A model generated the notes under the pieces. That model was not told the DNA's origin and ran no database searches. It saw nothing but the letters and a program-made list of their open reading frames with translations. Position numbers and translations under genes: made by a program. Positions 32,903 through 41,552 of a stretch of 64,000 nt of DNA are shown piece after piece. Source of the stretch: Polyangium sp. 15x6 (GTDB lineage Bacteria > Myxococcota_A > Polyangia > Polyangiales > Polyangiaceae). Each line of letters starts with the position of its first letter. Within the stretch, counting starts at the first letter, position 1. Location: contig NZ_JASBQE010000029.1 in assembly GCF_029960785.1 (NCBI RefSeq), positions 62,001-126,000 on the forward strand. Direction: 5' to 3'.

Positions 32903-35521
32903 ATGCGTGCTTCCGTACTTGGTTTCCAAGAGGTCGACCGGACGCGGATCATGGATGTCGGGGGGAAAGGCGCCAGCCTGGGGGAGCTTTCCAGGTTGGA
33001 AGGCATCCGCGTGCCGGATGGCTTCTGTGTTTCGACCGAAGCCTTCAAGCGGATCCTGGGAGAAGCGCCGTCGCTTGGCGAATGGCTCGATCGGTTGTCG
33101 CGTCTGAAGGCGGAAGACCGCGACGGAATCCGGGAGCTCAGCGCGGAGATCCGCAGCATCATCGAAGAGATCGCCATCCCTGATGACTTGCAGGATGTGA
33201 TCACCCGCTATCTCTCGAGGCTTGGCGAGGAAGGGGCCTATGCCGTACGGTCCAGCGCGACGGCGGAGGATCTGCCGGCGGCTTCCTTTGCAGGCCAGCA
33301 GGATACGTATCTGAACGTCATCGGGAAGCCGGCGATCCTGAAGCACATCAGCCGGTGCTGGGCATCGCTCTTCACCGAGCGGGCGGTGACCTACCGCCTT
33401 CGACACGGCTTCGACCACCGCAAGGTCCACATGGCGGTGGTGGTGCAGAAGCTGATCGTCCCGCAGGCGGCCGGAATCCTGTTCACGGCCGATCCCGTCA
33501 CCTCGAACCGGAAGGTGTCATTCATCGAGGCTGGCTTCGGCCTGGGGGAGGCCCTGGTCTCCGGCCTGGTGAACGCCGATGGCTACAAGGTGCGAAGCGG
33601 CCAGGTCATCGAGAAGGCGATCGCCACCAAGAAGCTTTCGACCTGGGCCTCGAAGGAGGGCGGTACGAAGGAGCTGGCGATCGAGCCCGAGCGGCAGAAC
33701 CGGCCCGTGCTGACGGATGAGCAGATCGGGCGGCTCGAGCGTCTGGGCAGGCGGATCGAAGGGCATTTCGGTCGCCCCCAGGACATCGAATGGTGCCTGG
33801 TCGAGGATGATTTCTACATCGTCCAGAGCCGGCCGATCACGACCTTGTTCCCCATCCCCGAGGCTTTTGACCAAGGCCAGCACGTCTATGTATCCGTCGG
33901 CCATCAACAAATGATGACCGACCCCATGAAGCCCTTGGGGCTGTCCTTGTTCCAGTTGACCGCTGCTCGCCCCATGTATGAAGCGGGTGGGAGGTTGTTC
34001 ATCGATCTCACGAAGGAGCTGGCTTCACCGGTCAGCAGAGACGCCGTCTTGAATGGCTTGGGCCGATCCGATCCGCTCATCAGGGACGCTCTGACGACCG
34101 TCATCGAGCGGGGGGATTTCATCGAATCGGTGCCGGCTGATCCGCAAGCATCGGGTCCCGGTCGAGGCAAGCCAGGTATGCCGCCTGCGGGTTTCCAGGC
34201 GCCCATCGAAGACGATGCGGCGATCGTGGCTGATTTGATCGCGCGCAGCCAGACGTCGCTCGAAGCGCTGAAGCAGAACATCCGAACGAAATCCGGAACG
34301 GAGTTGTTCGATTTCATCCTGGAAGACGTTCAGCAGCTCACGAAGAGCTTCACGGATCCGCGAAGCTTGGGCGTGATCATGGCCGCGGTGAATGCTTCCT
34401 CATGGATCAATGAGAAGATGATGGAATGGCTGGGTGAGAAGAACGCAGCCGACACGCTTTCTCAGTCCGTACCGAACAACATCACCTCGGAAATGGGGCT
34501 GGCGCTCTTGGACGTCGCGGACGTGATCCGTCCTCGTCCGGAGGTGATTGCTCATTTGCAAACGGCAAAGGATGATGGCTTCTTGGAGGGCTTGACCCGG
34601 CTCACGGGTGGACCGGAAGCCTACGAAGCCATCTGCGCTTACCTCGACAAATACGGCATGCGCTGCGTCGGGGAAATCGATGTGACGAGAACGCGTTGGA
34701 GCGAAAGCCCCACGACACTCGTCCCCTTGATCCTCAGCAACATCAAGAACTTCGAGCCTGGGGCCGGCAGCCGGAAGTTCGAGCAAGGGCGGCAGGAGGC
34801 CTCGAAGAAGGAACAAGCGTTACTGGATCGATTGAAACGATTGCCGGAGGGGGACCAAAAGGCCGGAGAAGCGGAGCGGATGATCCGCCGGCTCCGGAAC
34901 GTCCTCGGCTATCGTGAATACCCGAAGTACGACATCGTCAACCGCTACTTCGTCTACAAGCAGGCCTTGCTGAAAGAAGCCGAGCAGCTCGTGCGGGCCA
35001 ACGTGATCCGTGAGAAAGCAGATATCTACTATCTCACGTTCCAGGAGCTTCGCGAGGTCGTGCGCACGAACGAGCTGGATGACCAGATCGTCCGCCAGCG
35101 CAAGGACGAGCACGAGCTCTATCGGAAGCTGACGCCACCGCGGGTGATCACGTCCGATGGTGAAATCGTCGCAGGTGCGTACAAGCGCGCCGATCTCCCC
35201 GCTGGCGCCATCGTCGGTCTACCGGTTTCTTCTGGTGTCGTCGAGGGACGCGCCCGCGTCCTCTTGGATATGGCCGATGCCGATCTGGCCGAGGGGGATA
35301 TCCTCGTCACCTCCTTCACGGACCCTAGCTGGACCCCCTTGTTCGTGTCCATCAAGGGCCTGGTGACCGAAGTGGGGGGACGGATGACCCACGGCGCGGT
35401 GATCGCCCGTGAATACGGCTTGCCGGCCGTCGTGGGCGTGGAGCATGCGACCACGCTGATCAAGGATGGGCAACGCATTCGCGTGCATGGAACGGAAGGG
35501 TACGTCGAGATCCTGCCGTAG
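32903..35521 (+). CDS. rph: Rifampin phosphotransferase
   Basis: The 872-aa enzyme transfers the beta-phosphate of ATP to rifamycins and inactivates them. It has the three-part layout of the family: an ATP-grasp domain (about 1-320; GGKGASLGELS, AVRSSATAEDLP), a rifampin-binding domain marked by SVGHQQMMTDPMKPLGLS, and a C-terminal swivelling His domain with GGRMTHGAVIAREYG, whose catalytic His is about 830. Length fits the roughly 870 aa of characterised Rph proteins, whereas PEP synthase lacks the SVGHQQMMTD block. The ATG at 32903 has a strong GGAGGTGAG site. Sequence and composition (37/60 G+C in two lines counted) look less host-like, and an integrase remnant lies just upstream, suggesting transfer. 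Confidence 0.93.
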   Translation: MRASVLGFQEVDRTRIMDVGGKGASLGELSRLEGIRVPDGFCVSTEAFKRILGEAPSLGEWLDRLSRLKAEDRDGIRELSAEIRSIIEEIAIPDDLQDVITRYLSRLGEEGAYAVRSSATAEDLPAASFAGQQDTYLNVIGKPAILKHISRCWASLFTERAVTYRLRHGFDHRKVHMAVVVQKLIVPQAAGILFTADPVTSNRKVSFIEAGFGLGEALVSGLVNADGYKVRSGQVIEKAIATKKLSTWASKEGGTKELAIEPERQNRPVLTDEQIGRLERLGRRIEGHFGRPQDIEWCLVEDDFYIVQSRPITTLFPIPEAFDQGQHVYVSVGHQQMMTDPMKPLGLSLFQLTAARPMYEAGGRLFIDLTKELASPVSRDAVLNGLGRSDPLIRDALTTVIERGDFIESVPADPQASGPGRGKPGMPPAGFQAPIEDDAAIVADLIARSQTSLEALKQNIRTKSGTELFDFILEDVQQLTKSFTDPRSLGVIMAAVNASSWINEKMMEWLGEKNAADTLSQSVPNNITSEMGLALLDVADVIRPRPEVIAHLQTAKDDGFLEGLTRLTGGPEAYEAICAYLDKYGMRCVGEIDVTRTRWSESPTTLVPLILSNIKNFEPGAGSRKFEQGRQEASKKEQALLDRLKRLPEGDQKAGEAERMIRRLRNVLGYREYPKYDIVNRYFVYKQALLKEAEQLVRANVIREKADIYYLTFQELREVVRTNELDDQIVRQRKDEHELYRKLTPPRVITSDGEIVAGAYKRADLPAGAIVGLPVSSGVVEGRARVLLDMADADLAEGDILVTSFTDPSWTPLFVSIKGLVTEVGGRMTHGAVIAREYGLPAVVGVEHATTLIKDGQRIRVHGTEGYVEILP

Positions 35522-35586
35522 CCACATGCCGCAGGAGCCACGCCCACGGCCTGCGGCGACCGTTTCGCCGGCGAGCCCGCCGCCGT

Positions 35587-35715
35587 GATCGGACTCCGCC
35601 GCTTGCCTCGTCGGCGAGACCCCCGCCCTGATCGGACCTCGCCGGGGCCTCGTCGACCAGGCACCCGACGAGGTCCGATCTCCTCGGGGGTCTCGTCGAC
35701 GAGGGATCCGGGTGA
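35587..35715. repeat. Three imperfect copies of a 43-bp unit
   Basis: The cores GATCGGAC at 35587 and 35630 and GTCCGATC at 35673 repeat every 43 bases. Each copy has a CTCGTCG(G/A)C block about 20-29 bases in, followed by a C- or G-rich stretch. The phase and the GTCG-CGA block match the longer array at 663-1160, so the two may belong to one repeat family. The copies lie in the 279-bp gap between the rifampin phosphotransferase gene and the next gene. Confidence 0.7.
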
Positions 35716-35800
35716 ACCTTACGTTGTGGTTGCGTGTAGGTGCGAAGGCCAGGATGGCCTGCGGCGGGCGAATTGCACAGTCGGGCCGACAGGATTTACG

Positions 35801-36457
35801 ATGAGCGTCCCCATGGCCGAGCACCTTCCTCGGACGGTCGATTATTTTCTGGTGCTGGCCCGCGCACGCGACCTCCTGCCAGATGCAAAGGCAATTCTCG
35901 ACGAGAGGGCTCTCGTGAGCCCCGACCTGATGGCTGAAGCATTGCGGATGTGCGGCATTACGCCGGCCTGGGCGACCTTCGATCCCGAAGATGCCTCGCA
36001 CCTCGAACGGCTGATCGAGGCGGTCGGCGGGGACGTCTATGTCGTTGGTGATTCCGCGTATTCTGCCGGCTTGCAAGTGATTCACGTTCGACATGACGAA
36101 TGGAATGACATCCAGCTCGACGTCGGTCTTGGTTTCGACGCCACGCTGACCGGAGTCACCGCTCCAGCAATCGCTCTCATTCATCACGAAGGACTGTGCG
36201 CAGTCGTGACCGACCTCAGAGCCCACGGGTCGCCCGAAGACGCGCGAGAGCTCGAACGACAGTTGGTGGAGCAAGCCGAGCGACGACGTGGCGAAGCGCT
36301 GGAGCGATTGCCACTGGCCGTGCGGGAGGGCATGCTGGCGATTCTCGAAGAGAAGAGGAGCATCGATGCCATCAAGTATCTTCGAGAACAGCTCGGGTAT
36401 TCGCTGTCGACCGCGAAAGACATCGTCGACGCCGTTCGGCGATCCGCGATTCGATGA
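35801..36457 (+). CDS. Hypothetical protein with L7/L12-like C-terminal helix motif
   Basis: The ATG at 35801 (MSVPMAEHL) has AGGA seven bases upstream. The 218-aa protein has no signal. Residues about 10-150 form an unrecognised domain. The C-terminal 30 residues (SIDAIKYLREQLGYSLSTAK, then DIVDAVRR) match the ribosomal L7/L12 C-terminal pattern (IKxxREQTGLxLxxAKxxV), a module also found in non-ribosomal proteins. Composition is low in G+C (30/60 in one line counted). The next gene starts seven bases later, so they form a pair. Confidence 0.75.
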   Translation: MSVPMAEHLPRTVDYFLVLARARDLLPDAKAILDERALVSPDLMAEALRMCGITPAWATFDPEDASHLERLIEAVGGDVYVVGDSAYSAGLQVIHVRHDEWNDIQLDVGLGFDATLTGVTAPAIALIHHEGLCAVVTDLRAHGSPEDARELERQLVEQAERRRGEALERLPLAVREGMLAILEEKRSIDAIKYLREQLGYSLSTAKDIVDAVRRSAIR

Positions 36458-36464
36458 GGGCGCA

Positions 36465-37265
36465 ATGGCTACGTCCCCTTCCGACATCGAGAACATCCCC
36501 GGGTTCATGGACTGGTTCGTAGGGGAGCCACCCGCATCGCGCGGGGCGCCGGCCGAGGTCATCGAGGTTCATGGCCTGGGCTGCACGTTCTCTCGATCGC
36601 TCACCGAAAAAGAGCGGGCCGAGGTCCTCAGCTTCCTTCACCGCCACGTCGACGCACACAAGGAGTACCGATTGATCGGGACCCTCTCGATGCCTCTCGC
36701 GGAGATCTCCGTGGAGCGCATCGACGAAGTCCGCACCGTCGCGCGCGGAATCGAGATCGCCGGCGGTCATGGCGGCCACTGGCTGAGTTTGGAATCGAGG
36801 GTAATTCTCTATTTCGGCACGCGTCGCGACGCCGCCGAGAAGAAGCTCGCGACGCTCGGGCCCAGGGTGTACGGCAGGCGGATCGTGGACAGCGACGGAG
36901 AATGCCTCTTGATCGGGCAGCTCCAGATTCCACTCCGCGAGGACCTGGGGACGAGCGCCGAGGTCGAGCGGTACATCGAGCTCGCACGAAAAGAGATCGG
37001 CAACGACGAGTTCGAGGCCCCGCCGAGGTTTCTTGCCGAAGTATCCATGCTCTTCGACGAGCGCGCTGCGGCCGAGGCCATGCGTCCGCGGTTCGGGGCC
37101 ATCGGGCTCGGGACCAAGGTCGTCGAGGAAATCCACGAAATCGCGCGCTCGAAGGTCGTCGCGTGGCAAGAACGCCGGCGGGTCGAGACGGGGCGCGTCG
37201 AAGAGCTGATGCAACCCCGCAGGCAGCACGGGGGCGGATGGTGGGCTCGGTTGTGGCGGCGTTGA
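36465..37265 (+). CDS. Hypothetical protein, 266 aa
   Basis: The ATG at 36465 follows GAGGG by four bases, a close but usable site; the gene begins seven bases after the preceding stop. The protein has no signal or membrane span. It contains mixed alpha/beta blocks (EVIEVHGLGCTFSR, KEYRLIGTLSM, ECLLIGQLQIPL) that look like two copies of one fold at about residues 25-115 and 125-200, and a Trp/Arg-rich C-terminus (HGGGWWARLWRR). I do not recognise the family. It is the partner of the upstream gene with the L7/L12-like end. Confidence 0.72.
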   Translation: MATSPSDIENIPGFMDWFVGEPPASRGAPAEVIEVHGLGCTFSRSLTEKERAEVLSFLHRHVDAHKEYRLIGTLSMPLAEISVERIDEVRTVARGIEIAGGHGGHWLSLESRVILYFGTRRDAAEKKLATLGPRVYGRRIVDSDGECLLIGQLQIPLREDLGTSAEVERYIELARKEIGNDEFEAPPRFLAEVSMLFDERAAAEAMRPRFGAIGLGTKVVEEIHEIARSKVVAWQERRRVETGRVEELMQPRRQHGGGWWARLWRR

Positions 37266-37293
37266 AGCGCCGGGCTCCGAGCGCCGGCGTACC

Positions 37294-38295
37294 TCAATCC
37301 TCCCGCACGAGCAGCTTCCGCAAGAGCTCCAGCGGATGGAAGCCGAGCATCTCCTCGAGCTCTCCATGCTGCGCGCTCTTCGCCGCCCGATCCCACAATC
37401 GCTCGATCGACCCGGCTACCACGCCGTTCGAATCGACGCGCTCCATCACCTTGCGCACCGCCAAAAATGCCGCGCGGCTCGCGTCGATCCCCAGCGGGAT
37501 CGCCATCGGCGCGGGCAACGGCGAAAGAATGATGTCACGCACGAACGCCGCGCGCGCCCACGCGCCCGGGCTCGGATCCACTTCGAGCGCGCGGAACGTC
37601 GCCGTCTCCGCGTAACAGCCGAACGCGATCGGCCCGACGCGATCCTCGATCGCGTGTGACAGGTGCCGGTAGTCGCGGCGCCAGTCGCCCGAGAGCAGGC
37701 CCATGTCGCCGCGGATCTCGTCGGGGCCGAGGATCAAGCTGATGCCGTCCTGACCACGACGCAGCGCCACGCTCGTCCAGAGCTCGCCGCCCTCGAAGAT
37801 GCCGAGCACCAGCGCCTTGCCGATCGGGCACACTGCGTCGAGGCTCGTGCGCACCATGCCCGGCGTCGGGATCGGCACGCCGCGCAGGCGCAGCGGCCAC
37901 GCCGAGAGACGGCCCGCCGCGAGCTCGGCTTGCGCGAGCGAGAAGAGCGTGACCGTCTGTGTCGCGAGGTCGTCGCCCTTGCGCGAGCGCGACGCGAAGC
38001 GCTCCATGATCCGTTCGAGCGTGCCGCTCTCGAGCACGATGCAGAAGCTCGCATCGTTTCGCTTCGCGAGGTCTTCGGCCGTCATCGGCCACTCGATGTC
38101 CTCGATCCCGAGGCGACCTACGTTCGTGTGCAGGAGCTTGCGCAGGCGGCCGCGGTCGTGGATGGCGATCACGCCGCCGCGCGGGCGGTTCGGATCACGC
38201 AGCTCGCCCGTGGTGCGACGCGGCCGGAAGAGCGACAGGACGCGGACCCAGTCCGTCGCGGTGAACCCCTCGAAGCGTACGTGGGGGGAGAGCAC
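37294..38295 (-). CDS. Conserved-looking hypothetical protein, 333 aa
   Basis: The frame starts with GTG at 38295 (VLSPHVRFEGF) without a clear ribosome site. The sequence has strong host codon use. It contains hydrophobic beta stretches (GKALVLGIFEGGELWTSVAL, GVIAIHDRGRL) and an Arg/Leu-rich C-terminus (FHPLELLRKLLVRED). There is no signal peptide and no known motif. It ends convergent with the preceding pair and starts 33 bases after the VanW gene stops, on the same strand, so co-transcription with VanW is possible. Confidence 0.75.
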   Translation of the reverse strand: MLSPHVRFEGFTATDWVRVLSLFRPRRTTGELRDPNRPRGGVIAIHDRGRLRKLLHTNVGRLGIEDIEWPMTAEDLAKRNDASFCIVLESGTLERIMERFASRSRKGDDLATQTVTLFSLAQAELAAGRLSAWPLRLRGVPIPTPGMVRTSLDAVCPIGKALVLGIFEGGELWTSVALRRGQDGISLILGPDEIRGDMGLLSGDWRRDYRHLSHAIEDRVGPIAFGCYAETATFRALEVDPSPGAWARAAFVRDIILSPLPAPMAIPLGIDASRAAFLAVRKVMERVDSNGVVAGSIERLWDRAAKSAQHGELEEMLGFHPLELLRKLLVRED

Positions 38296-38328
38296 GGCGG
38301 CGGAGGGTACCCCGACGCGTGGAGGTTG

Positions 38329-40032
38329 TCAGGTCCCGCTCTCGGCCGCGGGCTTCTTCTTCTTGCGCTTCTTCTTCTTGCCCTTGTCGTCCTCGGGCTT
38401 CTTGGCCTTGTCGCCTTCCTTCGCGTCCGCCGAGGCAGGCTGCGCCGCCGGCGCCTCGCCCTCGCTCGCGCCTTCGGCCGTGTCCTTGCTGCGGTAGTGC
38501 GAGAAGCCGAGCTTCTCGTAGTAGCCCGCCTTGCCCGTCTGTCCGGGCTCGCGGCTCTCGATCGTGCCGCCGCCCGGCTGGGGCTCGGGGACGCCCGGCG
38601 TGCGGATGTCGGGGCCCTGCGTGACCACGAGGTACTCGTCCACGACGTACTCGGGGTGCTCGTCGTCCTTCGCGTTGACGTCGAGCTCCTTCGGGCCCGT
38701 GCCGACGTTGATGATCTGCGCCGTCGGCGGGTACGAGTCGCTCCACTTGTAACGAAGCGCGTGCGCGCCGTCGCGCACGACGCGCGAGCTCGTGGTCTTG
38801 AAGCCGGGGATGCCGCGCTGCGCGAGCACGCGCGTGCCCTCGGGGAGTTTTGGTGTTTGGCGCTCGACCTCCTCGAACGGCAGGACCTCGTCGATGCGCC
38901 GGAAGTACGTGACCGTGTGGCGGCGCTCGGGGCCGAGGATCTCGGCGCGCACGACGCCGTTCGACACCGTCTCGTGCAGGACGATCGGGAAGTCGAAGGG
39001 GTTGCGGAAGCGGAAGCTGATCGTCGGATAGACGACGGTCGCGTCGAGGCCGAGCTTGATGTAGGAGCTCGGCCGCGAGTGCGGGTACCGCTCGACGATG
39101 TCGAGCCCCGCGAAGAAGGCCGCGCCGTGCAGCGTGCCGGAGATCTGGCAGGTGCCGCCGCCGAGGCCGTCGACGAGCTCGCCCTGCGCGATGACGGTCG
39201 CGACGCGGTAGCCGTGCGCCTCGTCGCGCGGGCCGACGACGTCGTTGAAGTCGAAGACCTCGCCGGGCATGACCACGGCGCCGTCGAGCTTCGAGGCCGC
39301 GAGGCGGAGGTTGTACGTGCGGTCCCTCGTGCGCTCGCCTTGCGTGTAGCGCGTCTCGAAGTAGCCGAGCACGTGGTCGAACTTCACGTTGCCCATCTGC
39401 TCGGCGCGGCGCTTGGGCGGGACGTTCTCCACCGCGGCCGCGACCTCGTCCGCGCCCTGGCGGAAGGCCGCGTCGATGCGCGCGATCGTGCCGTAGACGT
39501 CGAGCCTGTGGCCGTCCTTCTCGGGGACGAGTTTTTTCTGGGCGAGGTCGACGTACGCGTCGGTCGCGGCCGCGTCGAGCTCGCTCTTCAGCGCGAGGAG
39601 TTTGTCGACGGCGGCCTCGGCGTCGAGGATGAGCGGCAGGGGGACGTCGAGCGGCTTGCCGGGGTTCGTCTGGTCGTGGGCGCGGCGGAGGGGGCTCTCG
39701 GGGCGAAGCGCCTCGCGCACGAAGCCCGCGAGGCGGACGCGATCGATCTCGGCGCCGAGCGCGCCGCGGCGGATCTTGCGGCCCGTGCCGTCGGGCAGCT
39801 TGATCGTGATCTCGCCGGAGGCGTACCTGCGCACGAGGTCGAGCGCGTTCGCGACCGGGTCGCCCTGCATCGGCACGGCCATGCCGGCGACGCGCAGCTC
39901 GGGCGTGGGATGCACGACGGGCGCCTCGGGCGCGGGCGGCAAGAGCAGCCACGTGATGCCGAGCCCGGAGGCGATCGCCACGGCCGCCATCGCCGCGTAA
40001 CGTTTTACCTCGGAGGATCGCGGGGTCCGCAT
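38329..40032 (-). CDS. VanW-family envelope protein
   Basis: The 567-aa protein starts at the ATG at 40032 with a basic end followed by one membrane span (YAAMAAVAIASGLGITWLLL). A peptidoglycan-binding-4-like region comes next (ITIKLPDGTGRKIRRG). The VanW domain begins near residue 245 (NLRLAASKLDGAVVMPGEVF, GGGTCQISGTLHGAAFFAGL, RHSRPSSY-like block). The C-terminus is a Lys-rich, low-complexity tail (KGKKKKRKKKKPAAE). VanW is linked to vancomycin operons by name, but its biochemical role is unknown; here it is an anchored periplasmic protein. Confidence 0.88.
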   Translation of the reverse strand: MRTPRSSEVKRYAAMAAVAIASGLGITWLLLPPAPEAPVVHPTPELRVAGMAVPMQGDPVANALDLVRRYASGEITIKLPDGTGRKIRRGALGAEIDRVRLAGFVREALRPESPLRRAHDQTNPGKPLDVPLPLILDAEAAVDKLLALKSELDAAATDAYVDLAQKKLVPEKDGHRLDVYGTIARIDAAFRQGADEVAAAVENVPPKRRAEQMGNVKFDHVLGYFETRYTQGERTRDRTYNLRLAASKLDGAVVMPGEVFDFNDVVGPRDEAHGYRVATVIAQGELVDGLGGGTCQISGTLHGAAFFAGLDIVERYPHSRPSSYIKLGLDATVVYPTISFRFRNPFDFPIVLHETVSNGVVRAEILGPERRHTVTYFRRIDEVLPFEEVERQTPKLPEGTRVLAQRGIPGFKTTSSRVVRDGAHALRYKWSDSYPPTAQIINVGTGPKELDVNAKDDEHPEYVVDEYLVVTQGPDIRTPGVPEPQPGGGTIESREPGQTGKAGYYEKLGFSHYRSKDTAEGASEGEAPAAQPASADAKEGDKAKKPEDDKGKKKKRKKKKPAAESGT

Positions 40033-40242
40033 CGCCCCGGCATCTTGGAAAGAGAGGCGGGAGGCGTCAAGGGAACGGCGCAATGCAACACTGTTGCAAA
40101 AGCATCCGAAGTGGTTTAGAAGGGACGTCGTGGTACGGCGGTTCGTTGGTCGACCGCCGTGCGTCACGGCGCTCGCGGGGGCGCGGGTTTCCCGGACCCC
40201 TTCTTCCCCGCGCCCTCGCGAGCGTTTTTTCTGCGCGGCGTT

Positions 40243-41340
40243 CTAGCGCGCTTCGTCAGCGACGAAACCCTTCCAGCGCCGCATGTAGTCGATGAACCTC
40301 GGGCTGAGGCCACGCTCGGAGAGCTCCTCGGCCGTCATCGGAGGGCGCCTCGGCTCCCACGTGGCGTCGCGCACGCGGAGCGGCCAGTCGGGGTTCAGGA
40401 TGGCGACGCGGGCGAGCGAGACGCCGTCGGCGCCGAGGGCGAGGAGCGACTCGGCCTCGGCGCGCGTCCAGATCTTGCCCGCGACGAAGAGCGGGATGGA
40501 ATCCGGGAGAGCGCGGCGAAAGAGCGGGATGGGATGCTCGTCGGGGCGCTTCTTCGTGCTCGCGAAACTGTCCCAGAGCGAGACGCCGAGGAAGTCGATG
40601 CCGTCCTCGGCGAGCCATCCCGCGAGCGTCGAGCTCTCGTCGAGGTCGAGGCCCTTCGCCTGGCCCCAGTCCTCGGGCGAGATGCGCACGCCGACGAGGA
40701 ACGACGCAGGGACGGCGGCGCGCACGGCGCGCGTGGCTTCGCGGAGGAGCCGCGCGCGGTTCTCGAAGGAGCCGCCGTAGGCGTCGTCGCGCTTGTTGCC
40801 GGTGGCGCTCAAGAACTGGCCGAAGAGGTAGCCGTGCGCGCCGTGGAGCTGGACGCCGTCGAAGCCCGCGCGGTGCGCGCGCACGGCGGCGTCGCGGAAG
40901 GCGGCGATCACGCGCTCGATGTCCTCGGGCGTGGCCGCGCGGGGGTTCGCGGGGTCGCCTTCGATCTCGCTCGCGCTCCACGGGCGCTCGCCGGTGACGC
41001 TCGCGTCGGCGCGGGCGCCGCCGTGGTAGAGCTGCACGATGGAGAGGGCGCCGCGCTCGCGGAGCGCCGCGGCGAGGCGCGTGAGGCCCGGCAGGAGCGC
41101 GTCGTCGTAGATGCCGAGCTCGCCGGGCCAGCCCTGGCCGTCCAGCGTGACGTGCGCCGCGCACGTGGCGACGATGCCGAAGCCTCCCTCGGCCCGCAGG
41201 GCGAGCCAGCGGAGCTCGTCGTCGGAGAGCGTGCCGTCGGCGTGGCTCTGCTGGTTCGTCATGGGGGCGAGGGCGATGCGATTGCGCGCCGTGCGGCCGT
41301 TGCGAAACGCGAGCGGTTCGAGGAGGTCTTTCGAGGCCAT
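40243..41340 (-). CDS. Old Yellow Enzyme-type NADH:flavin oxidoreductase
   Basis: The 365-aa FMN enzyme reduces activated C=C bonds. The OYE features include RNRIALAPMTN near the start, QLYHGGARAD, FDGVQLHGAHGYLFGQFLS, NKRDDAYGGSFENRARLL and the C-terminal ALGADGVSLARVAILNPDW phosphate-binding block. Length fits the family. It is divergent from the TPR-like gene, and a perfect dyad sits in between. Related enzymes (NemA, YqjM) act in detoxification; the native substrate here is unknown. Confidence 0.93.
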   Translation of the reverse strand: MASKDLLEPLAFRNGRTARNRIALAPMTNQQSHADGTLSDDELRWLALRAEGGFGIVATCAAHVTLDGQGWPGELGIYDDALLPGLTRLAAALRERGALSIVQLYHGGARADASVTGERPWSASEIEGDPANPRAATPEDIERVIAAFRDAAVRAHRAGFDGVQLHGAHGYLFGQFLSATGNKRDDAYGGSFENRARLLREATRAVRAAVPASFLVGVRISPEDWGQAKGLDLDESSTLAGWLAEDGIDFLGVSLWDSFASTKKRPDEHPIPLFRRALPDSIPLFVAGKIWTRAEAESLLALGADGVSLARVAILNPDWPLRVRDATWEPRRPPMTAEELSERGLSPRFIDYMRRWKGFVADEAR

Positions 41341-41378
41341 CGTGCGGCGAGGCTAGCAGCGCTCCCGCGTGGGGCCAT

Positions 41379-41401
41379 GCTCGGACATTATGCGTCCGAG
41401 C
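41379..41401. promoter_or_regulatory. Perfect dyad GCTCGGAC-N7-GTCCGAGC in a divergent promoter
   Basis: The 8+8 inverted repeat with an A/T-rich centre (ATTATGC) lies 38 bases upstream of the Old Yellow Enzyme start and about 150 bases before the plus-strand gene. This is a typical place for a repressor operator. No regulator gene is adjacent. Confidence 0.5.
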
Positions 41402-41552
41402 GAAGGGCCTCGTGCATTGAAATGAGCCCGGCGATCCATTAAAGAGAGCAGACGCACCGCGGTCGGTAGAGGGACGCGGCGAGGGCGGGCCGGACACGCC
41501 GGTTGCCCGCGCCGCGCGGCGCGCGGACCCATGCTTTTTCCACGAGGCTCGC

